A stretch of 19,920 nucleotides of DNA from Betaproteobacteria bacterium. GTDB lineage: Bacteria; Pseudomonadota; Gammaproteobacteria; Burkholderiales; Burkholderiaceae. Shown here piece by piece: positions 1 to 8,487 of this stretch. Both the position numbers and the translations under genes were made by a program. The stretch's first letter is position 1. The number at the start of each line of letters is the position of its first letter. The notes under the pieces were generated by a model. It was not told where the DNA came from, ran no database searches, and saw nothing but the letters and a program-made list of their open reading frames with translations. Where the stretch lies: NCBI GenBank assembly GCA_009921765.1, contig RFXC01000057.1, positions 1-19,920 on the forward strand, written 5' to 3'.

Positions 1-2196
1 GACGAGCTCTACGGCGCCGAGGGCAATGACACGCTGGACGGCGGCGCGGGCAGCAATCTGCTGGTGGGCGGCGAGGGCAACGACCACTACCTGATCGGAA
101 GCGCCCTCACCCGGGTGATCGAGCAGTCGGGCACTGCGGACAGCGCGCTCGTGCTGGCCGATTTCTTCAAGCGTCCGGCGGGGATCGAATCCTTTGTGCT
201 GGGCACAGGCGTTGCCCGCCTGCCTTACTGGATAGACGGGCTGATACCGGTGGATGCGTCCGGCGGGTCTTTCGCGACCCTGCTCGGTCCGGCAAGGCAG
301 ATCGGTTACACCTTCCCCACCCAGCTTCCCGCCTACATCACCGATTCGCGCCCCACTGATGGCGCGGGCTTCGAAGTCTTTTCGCCTGTGCAGCAAAGCG
401 CCACCGCACGGGTGCTCACCTACCTGCAAAGCATCGTCGACCTCCAGTTCGTTCCGGTCGCAAGTGCCGACGCACCCAACGTGATCGCGCTGGCGAACAA
501 TCGGCAGACAGGCAGCGCGGGCTACGCACGCTATCCGTCGAGTTCGCAGATTGGCAGCGACGTCTTCCTCAACACCGACCCCAGCCAGGAAAACGCCGAC
601 CCGGTCGCGGGCAGCTATGGCGCGCTCACCCTCATTCACGAAATCACGCATGCGCTGGGCCTCAAGCATCCGTTTGCCGACGAGGACGACCCCGACGACA
701 GCTTCGCTGTGCTGCCCAAGCCCGATGAAACGCTTCGCTGGACTGTCATGTCCTATGACAACCAGGGGGACGCGAACAAGGCGTTCTGGGTCTCCAGTTT
801 GCGGCCACTCGATATCGCTGCGCTTCACTACCTGTACGGGCCCAGTGCATCCACCCGCTCAGGCGATGATGTCTACCGGGTTGGCGCCCATGACCCGGCG
901 CGCGCCGACGACATCACCCTCATCAGCCCCGCTCAGCCCAGCTTCATCTGGGATGGTGGTGGCAATGACCGGATCGACGCTTCGCAGGCGCAGGCTGCCG
1001 TCGTCATCGCGCTCGAGCCCGGTTATCGAGGCTGGATTGGCGCCTGGGCTGAATCCATCACCGCAGCGGGCCAGATCACGGTCAATTTCGGCACCCGGAT
1101 CGAGTCGCTCACCGGCTCGTCCTTCGGCGACAGGCTCTTTGGCAATACGCTCGACAATCTGATCGAAGGCGGCGCTGGCAATGACCAGATCGCTGCGGGC
1201 GCAGGCCATGATCGGCTGCTGGGCGAGGCCGGTCTCGACTCGCTGGCGGGAGGCGAAGGTAACGACACGCTGACGGGCGGCAGCGGCGCAGACCGGTTGT
1301 CGGGCGATGCAGGCGACGACCGGTTCGAACAGGTCGACTCTGGCGACCACGCATGGGGCGGCGCCGGGTTCGACCGCGCGGTCTTCAACGCGCCGTCCAC
1401 GCTTTTTCGCGCACGCGCCCTGGGGTCGGGCGATGGCGCTCAATGGCTGATCGACAAGGCCGAGACCGGCTGGGCAAGCGTCATGCTGTCAGGCGTCGAG
1501 GAACTCGTCTTTTCCGATCGGACCGTCATGGTGTCGAATCTCGCCACCGATACCCTGTCTGCCACCGGACGTGGCCTCGTCTGGCACTGGAAGAGCCATG
1601 CCGCGCTATCTGCGGCCAACTTGACCAGCAGCACCAATCCAAGCGCTCCGTTATCGGGCGGGAGCGAAGCCGTGGGTGCGGCCGATGTGCTCACCGCGCT
1701 CAAGCTTTCGGCCGGGCGCGGGGTCTCCCAGGCATCAAACAGCTCACAGCCCGCATCTGAACTCAGCCTGTTTCAGCGACTGGCGGCCGACATCAACGGC
1801 GACCTCGCGGTGACCTTGCCCGATGCGAAGGCACTGCTCGAGATTGCGCTTGGCACCCGGGCGCTTCCCGACGCACCGTGGCTGTTCATTCCGGAAGCGA
1901 CCGATCTCGCAGTCGCAGCGCCTTCTTCAGGCCGGCTCCCATCGATCCCAGGTTCGGTCACCGGCAGCACACTTCCGGATGCCAGGACCCACAACTGGAT
2001 CGCTGTGCTTCTCGGCGACATCGACGGTAGCTGGCGCCCGGCCGGGTCGAACGCAGCCGTTACGCTTCCCGACGACTATCTCCGCTCGCTCGCCGAACCG
2101 CTGTCGATCGCGCCTTCACAATGGGGCCTCGCCGACAGTCCAACTCAGCCGGCAGTGGAGCTGATCGTGCAGCTCGACCCGTTGATGCTCGGCTAG
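1..2196 (+). CDS. Serralysin-like RTX metalloprotease with dockerin-like tail (5' end outside window)
   Basis: Secreted zinc endopeptidase of the M10B (serralysin) type. The frame is open from base 1, so the start lies upstream and 731 residues are visible. The first ~30 residues are RTX-type Gly/Asp repeats (GAEGNDTLDGG, GGEGND). A catalytic domain follows, with the zinc site HEITHALGLKH at 637-669 (visible residues 213-223) and the Met-turn MSYDN at residue 250. A second RTX block (GGAGNDQI, GGEGNDTL, GDAGDDRF) spans roughly residues 381-443. Near residue 597 is a calcium-loop motif DINGDLAVTLPD, which fits a dockerin or EF-hand loop; a degenerate partner GDIDGSW lies near the C-terminus. 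RTX repeats usually signal type I secretion and calcium-dependent folding, but no transporter genes are in view. Serralysins normally carry RTX repeats only after the catalytic domain, so the repeats in front are odd. The protease assignment is firm; the substrate is unknown. Confidence 0.88.
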   Translation, partial: DELYGAEGNDTLDGGAGSNLLVGGEGNDHYLIGSALTRVIEQSGTADSALVLADFFKRPAGIESFVLGTGVARLPYWIDGLIPVDASGGSFATLLGPARQIGYTFPTQLPAYITDSRPTDGAGFEVFSPVQQSATARVLTYLQSIVDLQFVPVASADAPNVIALANNRQTGSAGYARYPSSSQIGSDVFLNTDPSQENADPVAGSYGALTLIHEITHALGLKHPFADEDDPDDSFAVLPKPDETLRWTVMSYDNQGDANKAFWVSSLRPLDIAALHYLYGPSASTRSGDDVYRVGAHDPARADDITLISPAQPSFIWDGGGNDRIDASQAQAAVVIALEPGYRGWIGAWAESITAAGQITVNFGTRIESLTGSSFGDRLFGNTLDNLIEGGAGNDQIAAGAGHDRLLGEAGLDSLAGGEGNDTLTGGSGADRLSGDAGDDRFEQVDSGDHAWGGAGFDRAVFNAPSTLFRARALGSGDGAQWLIDKAETGWASVMLSGVEELVFSDRTVMVSNLATDTLSATGRGLVWHWKSHAALSAANLTSSTNPSAPLSGGSEAVGAADVLTALKLSAGRGVSQASNSSQPASELSLFQRLAADINGDLAVTLPDAKALLEIALGTRALPDAPWLFIPEATDLAVAAPSSGRLPSIPGSVTGSTLPDARTHNWIAVLLGDIDGSWRPAGSNAAVTLPDDYLRSLAEPLSIAPSQWGLADSPTQPAVELIVQLDPLMLG

Positions 2197-3446
2197 CGCG
2201 AACGTGCGGCGCTTCTCAGCATGAAAAGCGCAGTGACCAGAGGGATGAGCGCCACCACGGCAAATCCGGCCGAATAAGAACCGGTGAGACTCAGCAGTCC
2301 GACAAAGCCCGCCCCGCCCGTGACGCCGCCCATGAAAGTGAGGAACTGCGTTGCACCGGTGGCCCGCGTGACATCAGCGGGCGCCACGTGGCGCACCAGA
2401 TCGGCATAGAACACCCCGTTCCATGACACGGCGGTGGCGGCGCACACGACGGTCACGCCCAGCATGAGCGCGGGCGAAGCCCCTACCGGTACGAACGCGA
2501 GCATCATCAGACTTGCCGACATGCCCAGTCCGAGCAGGCCCAGTAGTCGCCCCGGATCTACCCAGCGGTCGGATACGTAGCCCCACCCTACCCTGGCAAC
2601 CATGCTCACGATCTGTGAGGCCGACAGGAGCGCCGCGGCTGCGGTGAGCGACATCTGATGCTCGATCTTCAACGCCGACACCAGAAAGCTGAGGTACACC
2701 ACCTGCGTGAAGGCATAGACGAGCGATACCAGGCCCAGCCTGCGCAGCGAAGGATTTTCAAAGACGATGCGAAGCGGCTGCCAGACCGAACCCGCGAGCG
2801 CCCGGAAAATCCCCGAACCATGCTCGCCCGACGCAGCCGGCGCTGACTGCGACCCCCTCGGCGGATCGAGGCTTCGCCGCGCGCCGCCAATCAGAAGGGC
2901 CACGACCAGCAGCACACACGCCATGACCAGCAATGCGGAACGCCAGTCGATGAGCGCTACCAGGAACGGAATCAATACTCCGGTGATAGCCACGCCCGCT
3001 GGCACGCCCGTTTGCTTGATCGAGAAAAACAGGCCGCGTCGTTCCCGGGGCGAGTGGCGACTCAGGATATCGGCCGCCGTGGGATTCGGGATGCCGTAAC
3101 CGACCCCGATGAGAACCCCAGCCAGCAGCAGCAGCCACGCCTGCGTGAAAACGCAGCACACCAGCGCCACCGCCATGGCGAGCAACGCAAACTGGCTCAT
3201 GCGAACCGGACCGTGACGACGAGATAGCGCCCCGCAGGACAGCCCCGCCAGCATGGCGGTGAGGTAGGCGACGCTCACGAGCCAGCCGACATGCTGGGCC
3301 TGCATGCCGAACTCGCTCGCCACCGCCGGTGCGAGCACCGAGGGGACAGCAAGTGAAAACGACGCGAGGGCCTGCACGGCGAGCGTGACGACAAGCGCAA
3401 TCATCGGTGCAGAAGCAGGCGCAGCAGAAGGGGGCGAGGCATTCAT
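2193..3446 (-). CDS. MFS transporter
   Basis: A 417-residue integral membrane protein of the major facilitator superfamily, of usual length with about 12 hydrophobic segments. Motif-A-like loops occur in both halves: GALSRRHGPVR after the second segment and GYVSDRWVDPGR in the second half. A polar central loop (about residues 188-215, rich in Arg, Pro, Ser and Gly) separates the halves. The substrate cannot be read from the sequence. The chosen ATG at 3446 has no clear Shine-Dalgarno sequence (the upstream bases are pyrimidine-rich), and neither does the internal ATG at 3404, so the start is moderately uncertain. The gene is divergent from a WYL-type regulator, a common arrangement of a transporter with its regulator. 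Its TAG stop overlaps the TAG stop of the convergent protease gene. Confidence 0.85.
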   Translation of the reverse strand: MNASPPSAAPASAPMIALVVTLAVQALASFSLAVPSVLAPAVASEFGMQAQHVGWLVSVAYLTAMLAGLSCGALSRRHGPVRMSQFALLAMAVALVCCVFTQAWLLLLAGVLIGVGYGIPNPTAADILSRHSPRERRGLFFSIKQTGVPAGVAITGVLIPFLVALIDWRSALLVMACVLLVVALLIGGARRSLDPPRGSQSAPAASGEHGSGIFRALAGSVWQPLRIVFENPSLRRLGLVSLVYAFTQVVYLSFLVSALKIEHQMSLTAAAALLSASQIVSMVARVGWGYVSDRWVDPGRLLGLLGLGMSASLMMLAFVPVGASPALMLGVTVVCAATAVSWNGVFYADLVRHVAPADVTRATGATQFLTFMGGVTGGAGFVGLLSLTGSYSAGFAVVALIPLVTALFMLRSAARSR

Positions 3447-3580
3447 GGAGCGGAGGTCCGGGCGGCCTGCAGGAGTGATCTGCCAAATGCTTGCCCGCCG
3501 GTTCAGGGCGGCTCACGCTTGGCGTACAGTTGTGGCAGAGTGTAGCGGGTTACCCCGACCGTCGCTTCAGTCCCGGTTTC
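3447..3580. promoter_or_regulatory. Divergent intergenic region between MFS transporter and WYL regulator
   Basis: These 134 bases separate two divergent start codons and must hold the promoters of both genes. On the plus strand, TTGGCG at 3519-3524 followed after 16 bases by TGTAGC at 3541-3546 is a weak sigma-70-like candidate for the regulator. A TACA-N12-TGTA inverted repeat covers 3525-3544 and could be an operator. None of these matches is strong. Confidence 0.25.
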
Positions 3581-4577
3581 ATGAATCCCATCGAGCGCAT
3601 CTACCGGATCGATCAGCTGATTCATCAGCGCGGCTGCGTACGCTTTGACGATCTGCTTGCCGATCTTGAAATATCGCGCGCAACGCTCAAGCGTGACCTG
3701 CAGCTGTTGCGCGACCGGCTGAACGCGCCGATCGTATTCGACCGCGAACGGGGCGGCTATCGCTTCGGGCACGCAAACGCCGGCCCGCAGTACGAGCTGC
3801 CCGGTCTGTGGTTCAACGACCGCGAGGTGCTGGCGCTCCTCACCATGCACCGAATGCTCCAGGATCTGGACGGCGGCGGCCTGCTGGGGCCGCATGTTCA
3901 GCCCCTCATCGAGCGACTGGATTCGCTGCTGGGCTCGGCCACCCGAGCTTCGCCGGCGGGTTCGCATCATGGGCGCACTCAAGCGCCCGGTGTCACCTGA
4001 AAATTTCGAACTCATCGGCCATGCGCTGGTCGAGCGAAAGCGTCTGGATCTCACCTACTACACACGCTCCCGGGGCGAATCCTCGCAGCGCCAGTTGTCG
4101 CCTCAAAGGCTGGTGCACTACCGGAACACCTGGTATCTCGACGCCTGGTGCCACCGCAGCCATTCGCTGCGCGTTTTTTCGCTTGACGCCATGGAACAGG
4201 TGCGAATGCTGGACCGTCCGGCGCACGAAATCGCGCTGGCAGAGGTGGAAAGCCTTCTCGGCGAGGGCTATGGCATTTACAGGGGGCGCGGACTGCACTG
4301 GGCCATCCTGCGCTTTTCCGAAAACGCGGCACGCTGGGTTCGAGCCGAGGTGTGGCATCCACGGCAGCGCTCGCGAGTGCTCGATGACGGACGTTACGAG
4401 TTGCGGGTACCGTATGCCAACTCGGCCGAGCTCGAGATGGACATCCTGCGGCACGGTGAACATGTGGAAGTGGTGGGCCCACAGGCCCTGCGAACCGCCG
4501 TGGCCGAGCGGCTGACGAGCGCAGCCCGTCACTATGGCGTCATTGCCCAGGAGTCGGACAGCGGGCCCGGCGACTGA
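3581..4577 (+). pseudogene. YafY-like HTH/WYL-domain transcriptional regulator, frameshifted
   Basis: A transcriptional regulator split between two frames. The first frame starts at ATG 3581 (MNPIERIYRIDQLIHQRG) and gives an N-terminal winged helix-turn-helix (ISRATLKRDLQLLRDRL) and the central region up to LLGSAT. The second frame continues with ELRRRVRIMG and carries the WYL domain (NTWYLDAWCHRSHSLRVFSLDAMEQV) and its C-terminal extension, ending at 4577. Reading acc-gag instead of acc-cga, that is, ignoring one C of the CCC at 3942-3944, joins the halves into a continuous protein of 331 residues, a normal length for the family. WYL domains bind small ligands or nucleic acids and control adjacent genes, so the divergent MFS gene is the natural target. 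Both frames keep family-like sequence, so the lesion is recent or is a sequencing error. A split, still functional pair of proteins is less likely. Confidence 0.8.
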
Positions 4578-4622
4578 AGGCGGTCCTGCCTCGCGCGCCG
4601 ATCTGCAGTACAGAACCTCCGC

Positions 4623-5591
4623 TTACCTGCGTTGCAGCGCCTCGCGTTCCATCAGCACAAAGGTGTTGAAGGCGTTCCGCCGGTTGGCGGCATCGAAAGC
4701 CGGCATGGTCCGAAACCGTGACCAGTCCACGCGCGCATACGCCTCATCGAAGTCCAGCATTTCATCGACTGCACGGGCCATCTCGTGACGCAGAAAGCGA
4801 AGGTAGTCGCGCGTCATGGCAAGGTCTGCCGAGCCGTCCTTGGACGGCGGGCCGTGACCAGTAACGATGCGCGACGGCGGGCGCGCGGCCAGGCGGTCAA
4901 GTGCAGCCAGCCAGGCACGGCTGTCGGCATCGCCCACATACGGAACCCGGCCAGCAAAGATCAGATCTCCCGCGAAGAGTACGCCCTCTTCCTCGACCAG
5001 CATCATCAGGTCTTCTGGAGTATGCGCGGGCCCGGCAGGGATCAGGCGGAAGGTGAGCCCCCCGAGCCGAAACGTCGTCTCGCCATCAATCGTCCGCCCC
5101 GGCGCAACAATCCGGGTGAGCTGGTTGACCCAGGGAAAGAGCGACTCGCGTCGCTCGGCCAGCCGCAGCGTAGGCGATTCCGAGGCAAGGTAGGGCAGCG
5201 CCAGACGGTGCGCCCACACCATCGGGCCCTCTGGGGCAAACGCCTGCAACCCGTAGAAATGATCGGCGTGATAGTGACTGATCACCACATGCCGCACGGG
5301 TTGGGGCGTGACATCCCGGATGCGGGCGCGAAGCGCAGCGCCCAGCGCCGGTGACCCCAGAGCGTCAAATACCACCACGCCTTCATCGGTCACCACGAAA
5401 CCCGCGTTCGCATTGAAGCCCTGGTTGGCGGCAGAAACCGGACCGACATCGCCTTGCACCATCCAGACGCGGGGACTCACCTGAACCGGTTTGACCGGAA
5501 TGGTGACGGGCTCGAATTCGAGATCAGCCGCCTTGAGCGGCAAGGCGCAGAGCGCGCAGATCAGAACCAGCCATCGGATCAGGCTCCGCAT
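4623..5591 (-). CDS. soxH: SoxH-like periplasmic metallo-beta-lactamase-fold hydrolase
   Basis: A 322-residue metallo-beta-lactamase superfamily protein, last gene of the sox operon. I chose ATG 5591, not the upstream ATG 5651, because it opens a clear Sec signal peptide (MRSLIRWLVLICALCALPLKA, cleavage near residue 21). The longer form would also run into the upstream gene, which ends at 5599. Metal-binding residues are visible: HYHADH with H106, H108, D110 and H111, then H190 (PAHTPED), D209 (FAGDLIF) and H246 (TGHGPPS). That is a complete two-metal set. SoxH is known from sox clusters such as that of Paracoccus but is not required for thiosulfate oxidation in vitro; its substrate is unresolved. 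The Shine-Dalgarno sequence is weak and lies within the end of the DUF336 gene 7 bases upstream, so coupling is likely. The family is certain; the soxH name rests on context. Confidence 0.78.
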   Translation of the reverse strand: MRSLIRWLVLICALCALPLKAADLEFEPVTIPVKPVQVSPRVWMVQGDVGPVSAANQGFNANAGFVVTDEGVVVFDALGSPALGAALRARIRDVTPQPVRHVVISHYHADHFYGLQAFAPEGPMVWAHRLALPYLASESPTLRLAERRESLFPWVNQLTRIVAPGRTIDGETTFRLGGLTFRLIPAGPAHTPEDLMMLVEEEGVLFAGDLIFAGRVPYVGDADSRAWLAALDRLAARPPSRIVTGHGPPSKDGSADLAMTRDYLRFLRHEMARAVDEMLDFDEAYARVDWSRFRTMPAFDAANRRNAFNTFVLMEREALQRR

Positions 5592-5598
5592 GGCGCCA

Positions 5599-6153
5599 TC
5601 ACATCTCGATATCCATCTGGATTGCGTCGATGCCAGCCTTGGCACACGCATCGTCGGCCTCGCCCCCGGGTGCGCCGGAGACCCCGATGGCCGCGATCAC
5701 AGCCCCCGCTGCCTCGATCGGAAGCCCGCCGCCGATGGCGAGCACACCGGGCGACTGCCGGATGCCGCTCATCGGCCGACCCGCCTGGGTTTCGATACCC
5801 AGCGCAGTGGTGGTGATCCGAAACGACGCGGCTGTCCAGGCCTTTCGAGCAGCGACTTCAACCGTGTGCGCGCCTGCGAACCGATCACGCAGATAGACCT
5901 GCAGAACGCCGCTTCGATCTGTCACCGCCACACCGACCTGATAGCCCGCCTTGCGGCATGAGGCGAGAGCTGCCTGCGCAGCACGCAGCGCGGTTTCCAC
6001 GGTGAGGCTGCGGGTCGTGAAAGTGGCCTCCTGGGCCTGGGCAGGAGGCAGCGGCGCCAGCCAGACGAGCGTACCGAGCAACACGGCCAGCACGCCGCCG
6101 CGGCGCGCGCACACAGGGCCCGCTTTTGCGTTCAATCCATTCGCTTTACTCAT
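5599..6153 (-). CDS. Secreted GlcG/HbpS-family (DUF336) protein
   Basis: A 184-residue protein with an N-terminal signal sequence (about residues 1-41, Arg-Arg followed by a hydrophobic stretch, AQA cleavage) and one GlcG/HbpS-type domain. Family hallmarks are AVTDRSGVLQVYLRD, ARKAWTAASFR and GGLPIEAAGAVIAAIGVSGAPGGEADDACAKAGI. Some family members (HbpS of Streptomyces) bind heme and act in redox sensing; the role here is unknown. The start codon overlaps the stop of the thioredoxin gene in an ATGA tetramer (6150-6153), and a GGAG sits about 9 bases upstream, so translation is probably coupled. Its position between a TlpA-like thioredoxin and SoxH, inside the sox operon, suggests an accessory role in periplasmic sulfur or heme redox chemistry. 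That role is an inference. Confidence 0.82.
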   Translation of the reverse strand: MSKANGLNAKAGPVCARRGGVLAVLLGTLVWLAPLPPAQAQEATFTTRSLTVETALRAAQAALASCRKAGYQVGVAVTDRSGVLQVYLRDRFAGAHTVEVAARKAWTAASFRITTTALGIETQAGRPMSGIRQSPGVLAIGGGLPIEAAGAVIAAIGVSGAPGGEADDACAKAGIDAIQMDIEM

Positions 6154-6758
6154 ATCCAGCGCTCCAGAAGTTCAATGTCCTCGGGAAACATTTCACCGAT
6201 TTCGATCTGCTTCAGCCGCGACTCGCGGTCGATCACCCAGAGGACAGGCAACCCCCTGGGGCGTCCGATCGCCGCCCACCAGGCGACATCGAGTCGGGCC
6301 ACCGGAAAACCATAGCCGTGCTCGGCCACGTAGCGTTTGATCACATCGGGCTTCTCGTCAATGGAGAGGCCGAGCAGCTCAAGACCATCGCTGCGCCGCG
6401 CACGCCAGAGCTTGTCGAGGAGCGGATTCTGCTTGCGACAGAACGGGCACCAGGTGGCCCACAACTGAACCAGCAGCACCTTGCCGCGAAAGGCGTTGGC
6501 CTCGATCACCGTGCCGTCGATGAGCGTGGTGCGGGGTGTATCGATCAGCGCCCCGATGGCTGGTGCAGGTCGGTCGGGCAGGCGCGGCTGGGCGGCGCCT
6601 GACGGGCTCTGCGAAGCGGTCGGTGGAGGGCTTGGCTGAGGACTCTGCGACGCGCCCTGCGCGCTCGCCTCGCGCGACCGCAGCAGCGCTGCCCCGAGCC
6701 CGCCAACTGCACCGACCGCAGCCGCGCCGGCCTGCAGCAGCGTCCGGCGCGCCTGCAT
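6150..6758 (-). CDS. TlpA-like periplasmic thioredoxin of the sox operon
   Basis: A 202-residue membrane-anchored or periplasmic thiol-disulfide protein. I chose ATG 6758, which overlaps the soxB stop (TGATG), rather than a far upstream start inside soxB. It opens a Tat-like leader (MQARRTLLQAG, hydrophobic stretch, ASAQ cleavage) followed by a Pro/Ser-rich linker (about residues 36-65). The TlpA/AhpC-type thioredoxin domain follows, with the WCPFC redox pair (C104, C107) and the cis-proline stretch RGLPVLWVID. In sox systems such proteins reduce the SoxY-carrier or SoxA cysteine adducts, or help cytochrome c maturation. A SoxS- or SoxW-like reductant role is plausible, but orthology cannot be settled by reading. 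It overlaps the next gene by 4 bases. Confidence 0.85.
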   Translation of the reverse strand: MQARRTLLQAGAAAVGAVGGLGAALLRSREASAQGASQSPQPSPPPTASQSPSGAAQPRLPDRPAPAIGALIDTPRTTLIDGTVIEANAFRGKVLLVQLWATWCPFCRKQNPLLDKLWRARRSDGLELLGLSIDEKPDVIKRYVAEHGYGFPVARLDVAWWAAIGRPRGLPVLWVIDRESRLKQIEIGEMFPEDIELLERWI

Positions 6759-8482
6759 CACACCATCCCCGGATTGCCCTGCACGCCGATCAGCCGGGGC
6801 GTGTTGAGCGCGCGCGCGGAAACCCTGCGCTTGGCCTTGAGCCAGCGCTCGACCACGTCCCAGATCGGTTCGCCCTGCACGCCTTGCGCAACCGGCGCCC
6901 AGCCCGCGACGCGGTAGGTCTTGGCAGCATCGATCAGCTGCCCACCCAGACGCATGTCGGTGATTCGCGACCCCGCACGCGCCCCGGGCTCGCATGCATA
7001 AGTGAGACCACCCACCCGCACCATGTCGCCGCCCTGCTGGTAGTAGGGATCGGGATTGAAAAGGTTGTCGGCCACATCTTCCAGAACGGTCTTGATGAAC
7101 TCGCCCGTCATGTCGGTGACGGTGACCTGCGGATAGGTGATCGCCGTCTGATCCATGAGATGTTCGCGAGTGATGGTCTGCCCGGACAGTACAGACGTGC
7201 CCCAGCGAAAGCCAGGCGAAAACGCGATCTGGGCATTTTTTTCCTCGATCAGCGCATCGAGAATCAGCTGATCGAATGAGCCGTTGAAATTGCCGCGGCG
7301 ATAAAGAAGTGCCTCGGTGGTGGCAAGCGGCTCTTCGAGCCGCGCCCGGTAGGGTGCGCGCACCCGCTCGATCAGGGCGCTCATCTCGGGATCAGGTGGC
7401 AGCAGCCTGGAAAACACCGGCAGAAGCCGATAACGAAAATCAGCGAGCTTGCCGCCTTTCACATCGAGGTCGAGCACGGCCAGGAACTTGCCGTTGGAGC
7501 CGGCGTTGGTCACCAGCGTACGCCCGCGCGAATTGGCGACAGCGATGGGGTGCGGCACGCCATCATGCGTATGCCCACCCAGAATCACATCGATACCGCC
7601 CACACGCGACGCCATCTTGAGATCGACGTCCATGCCGTTGTGGGACAGCACCACCACCACCTGCGCCCCCTTGCCGCGTACCTCGTCGACCATCTCCTGC
7701 ATGCGGTCGTCCTGAATGCCGAAGCTCCACTCGGGCACGAAATAGCGGGGGTTGGCGATCGGGGTGTAGGGAAAGGCCTGACCGATCACCGCCACCGCCA
7801 CGCCATTGATGGTGCGGATCGACCAGGGCTGGAACACCGGATCTTCGAAGTCGGTGGTTTTGACGTTCTGCGCGAGAAATTCGATATGACCTTTCAGGTG
7901 CATGTCGATGATTTCCCTTACACGGTCCGCGCCGTAGGTGAACTCCCAGTGCGGCGCCATCATGTTGACGCCCAGAAGCTTGGTGGCGTCGACCATGTCC
8001 TGCGCGCGCGTCCAGAGCGAGGTGGCCGACCCTTGCCAGGTATCGCCGCCGTCAAGCAGCAACGCGCCCGGACGCGAGGCCCGCAAACGCTTGACCAGCG
8101 TGGCGAGGTGCGCAAAGCCACCTACCTTGCCGAAGCTCTGCGCCGCCGCTTCGAAATCAAGATAGGTGAAGGCATGGGCCTCGGCCGAGCCCGGCCGCAC
8201 GCCAAAGGACTTGAGCAGGTTCTCACCCACCAGGTGCGGCGCCTTGCCTGCCATGCTGCCCACGCCAAGATTGACACTCGGTTCGCGAAAATAAATGGGC
8301 AGGAGCTGCGCGTGGCAATCGGTGAAGTGCAGCAGACTGACGTTGCCAAAGCGGGGAAGCTCGTAGAGTGCATCGCCCGCGGCAGCAGGCCCGGCCGATG
8401 CGGCGGTCTGCGCGGCCGCCTGCAGATTGAGGCCCGCTGCCGCGCCCGCGGCCAGCACCTGGAGAAACTCGCGGCGGTCCAT
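6758..8482 (-). CDS. soxB: SoxB thiosulfohydrolase (sulfate thiohydrolase)
   Basis: SoxB hydrolyses the terminal sulfone of SoxY-cysteine-S-thiosulfonate and releases sulfate; it is a dimanganese enzyme of the 5'-nucleotidase/metallophosphatase superfamily in the periplasm. The 574-residue product has the usual SoxB length. It begins with a Tat leader (MDRREFLQVLAAG) and then carries LLHFTDCHAQLLPIYFREPSVN (D55, H57), DGGDTWQGS, LSHNGMDVD and GGHTHDGVPHP, the expected metal-binding set. The C-terminal substrate domain contains TYPQVTVTDMTGEFIKTVLEDVADNLFNPDPYYQQGGDMVRVGG, typical of SoxB. It starts 5 bases after soxX and its stop overlaps the next start, so it is tightly embedded in the operon. 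The identification is very secure. Confidence 0.97.
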   Translation of the reverse strand: MDRREFLQVLAAGAAAGLNLQAAAQTAASAGPAAAGDALYELPRFGNVSLLHFTDCHAQLLPIYFREPSVNLGVGSMAGKAPHLVGENLLKSFGVRPGSAEAHAFTYLDFEAAAQSFGKVGGFAHLATLVKRLRASRPGALLLDGGDTWQGSATSLWTRAQDMVDATKLLGVNMMAPHWEFTYGADRVREIIDMHLKGHIEFLAQNVKTTDFEDPVFQPWSIRTINGVAVAVIGQAFPYTPIANPRYFVPEWSFGIQDDRMQEMVDEVRGKGAQVVVVLSHNGMDVDLKMASRVGGIDVILGGHTHDGVPHPIAVANSRGRTLVTNAGSNGKFLAVLDLDVKGGKLADFRYRLLPVFSRLLPPDPEMSALIERVRAPYRARLEEPLATTEALLYRRGNFNGSFDQLILDALIEEKNAQIAFSPGFRWGTSVLSGQTITREHLMDQTAITYPQVTVTDMTGEFIKTVLEDVADNLFNPDPYYQQGGDMVRVGGLTYACEPGARAGSRITDMRLGGQLIDAAKTYRVAGWAPVAQGVQGEPIWDVVERWLKAKRRVSARALNTPRLIGVQGNPGMV

Positions 8483-8487
8483 GGTGC

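Noticed and set aside
859..1443. A 194-codon open frame on the minus strand, inside the metalloprotease gene
   Set aside because: Antisense to RTX-repeat coding DNA; the apparent regularity follows from the repeats on the other strand.
3930..3950. Programmed +1 frameshifting in the WYL regulator
   Set aside because: There is no stop codon at the shift site, no slippery heptamer and no evident stimulating structure, so a simple one-base insertion explains the pattern better.
4578..4622. Possible intrinsic terminator between the convergent WYL and soxH genes
   Set aside because: Only a short AGGC/GCCT pairing is visible and there is no T-run on either side.
5592..5651. N-terminal extension of SoxH to ATG 5651
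   Set aside because: The extension overlaps the end of the DUF336 gene and lacks signal-peptide character, while ATG 5591 opens a clear signal peptide.
6759..6995. N-terminal extension of the TlpA-like thioredoxin into soxB
   Set aside because: The extra 79 residues are out-of-frame soxB coding sequence; ATG 6758 opens a proper export leader and overlaps the soxB stop.
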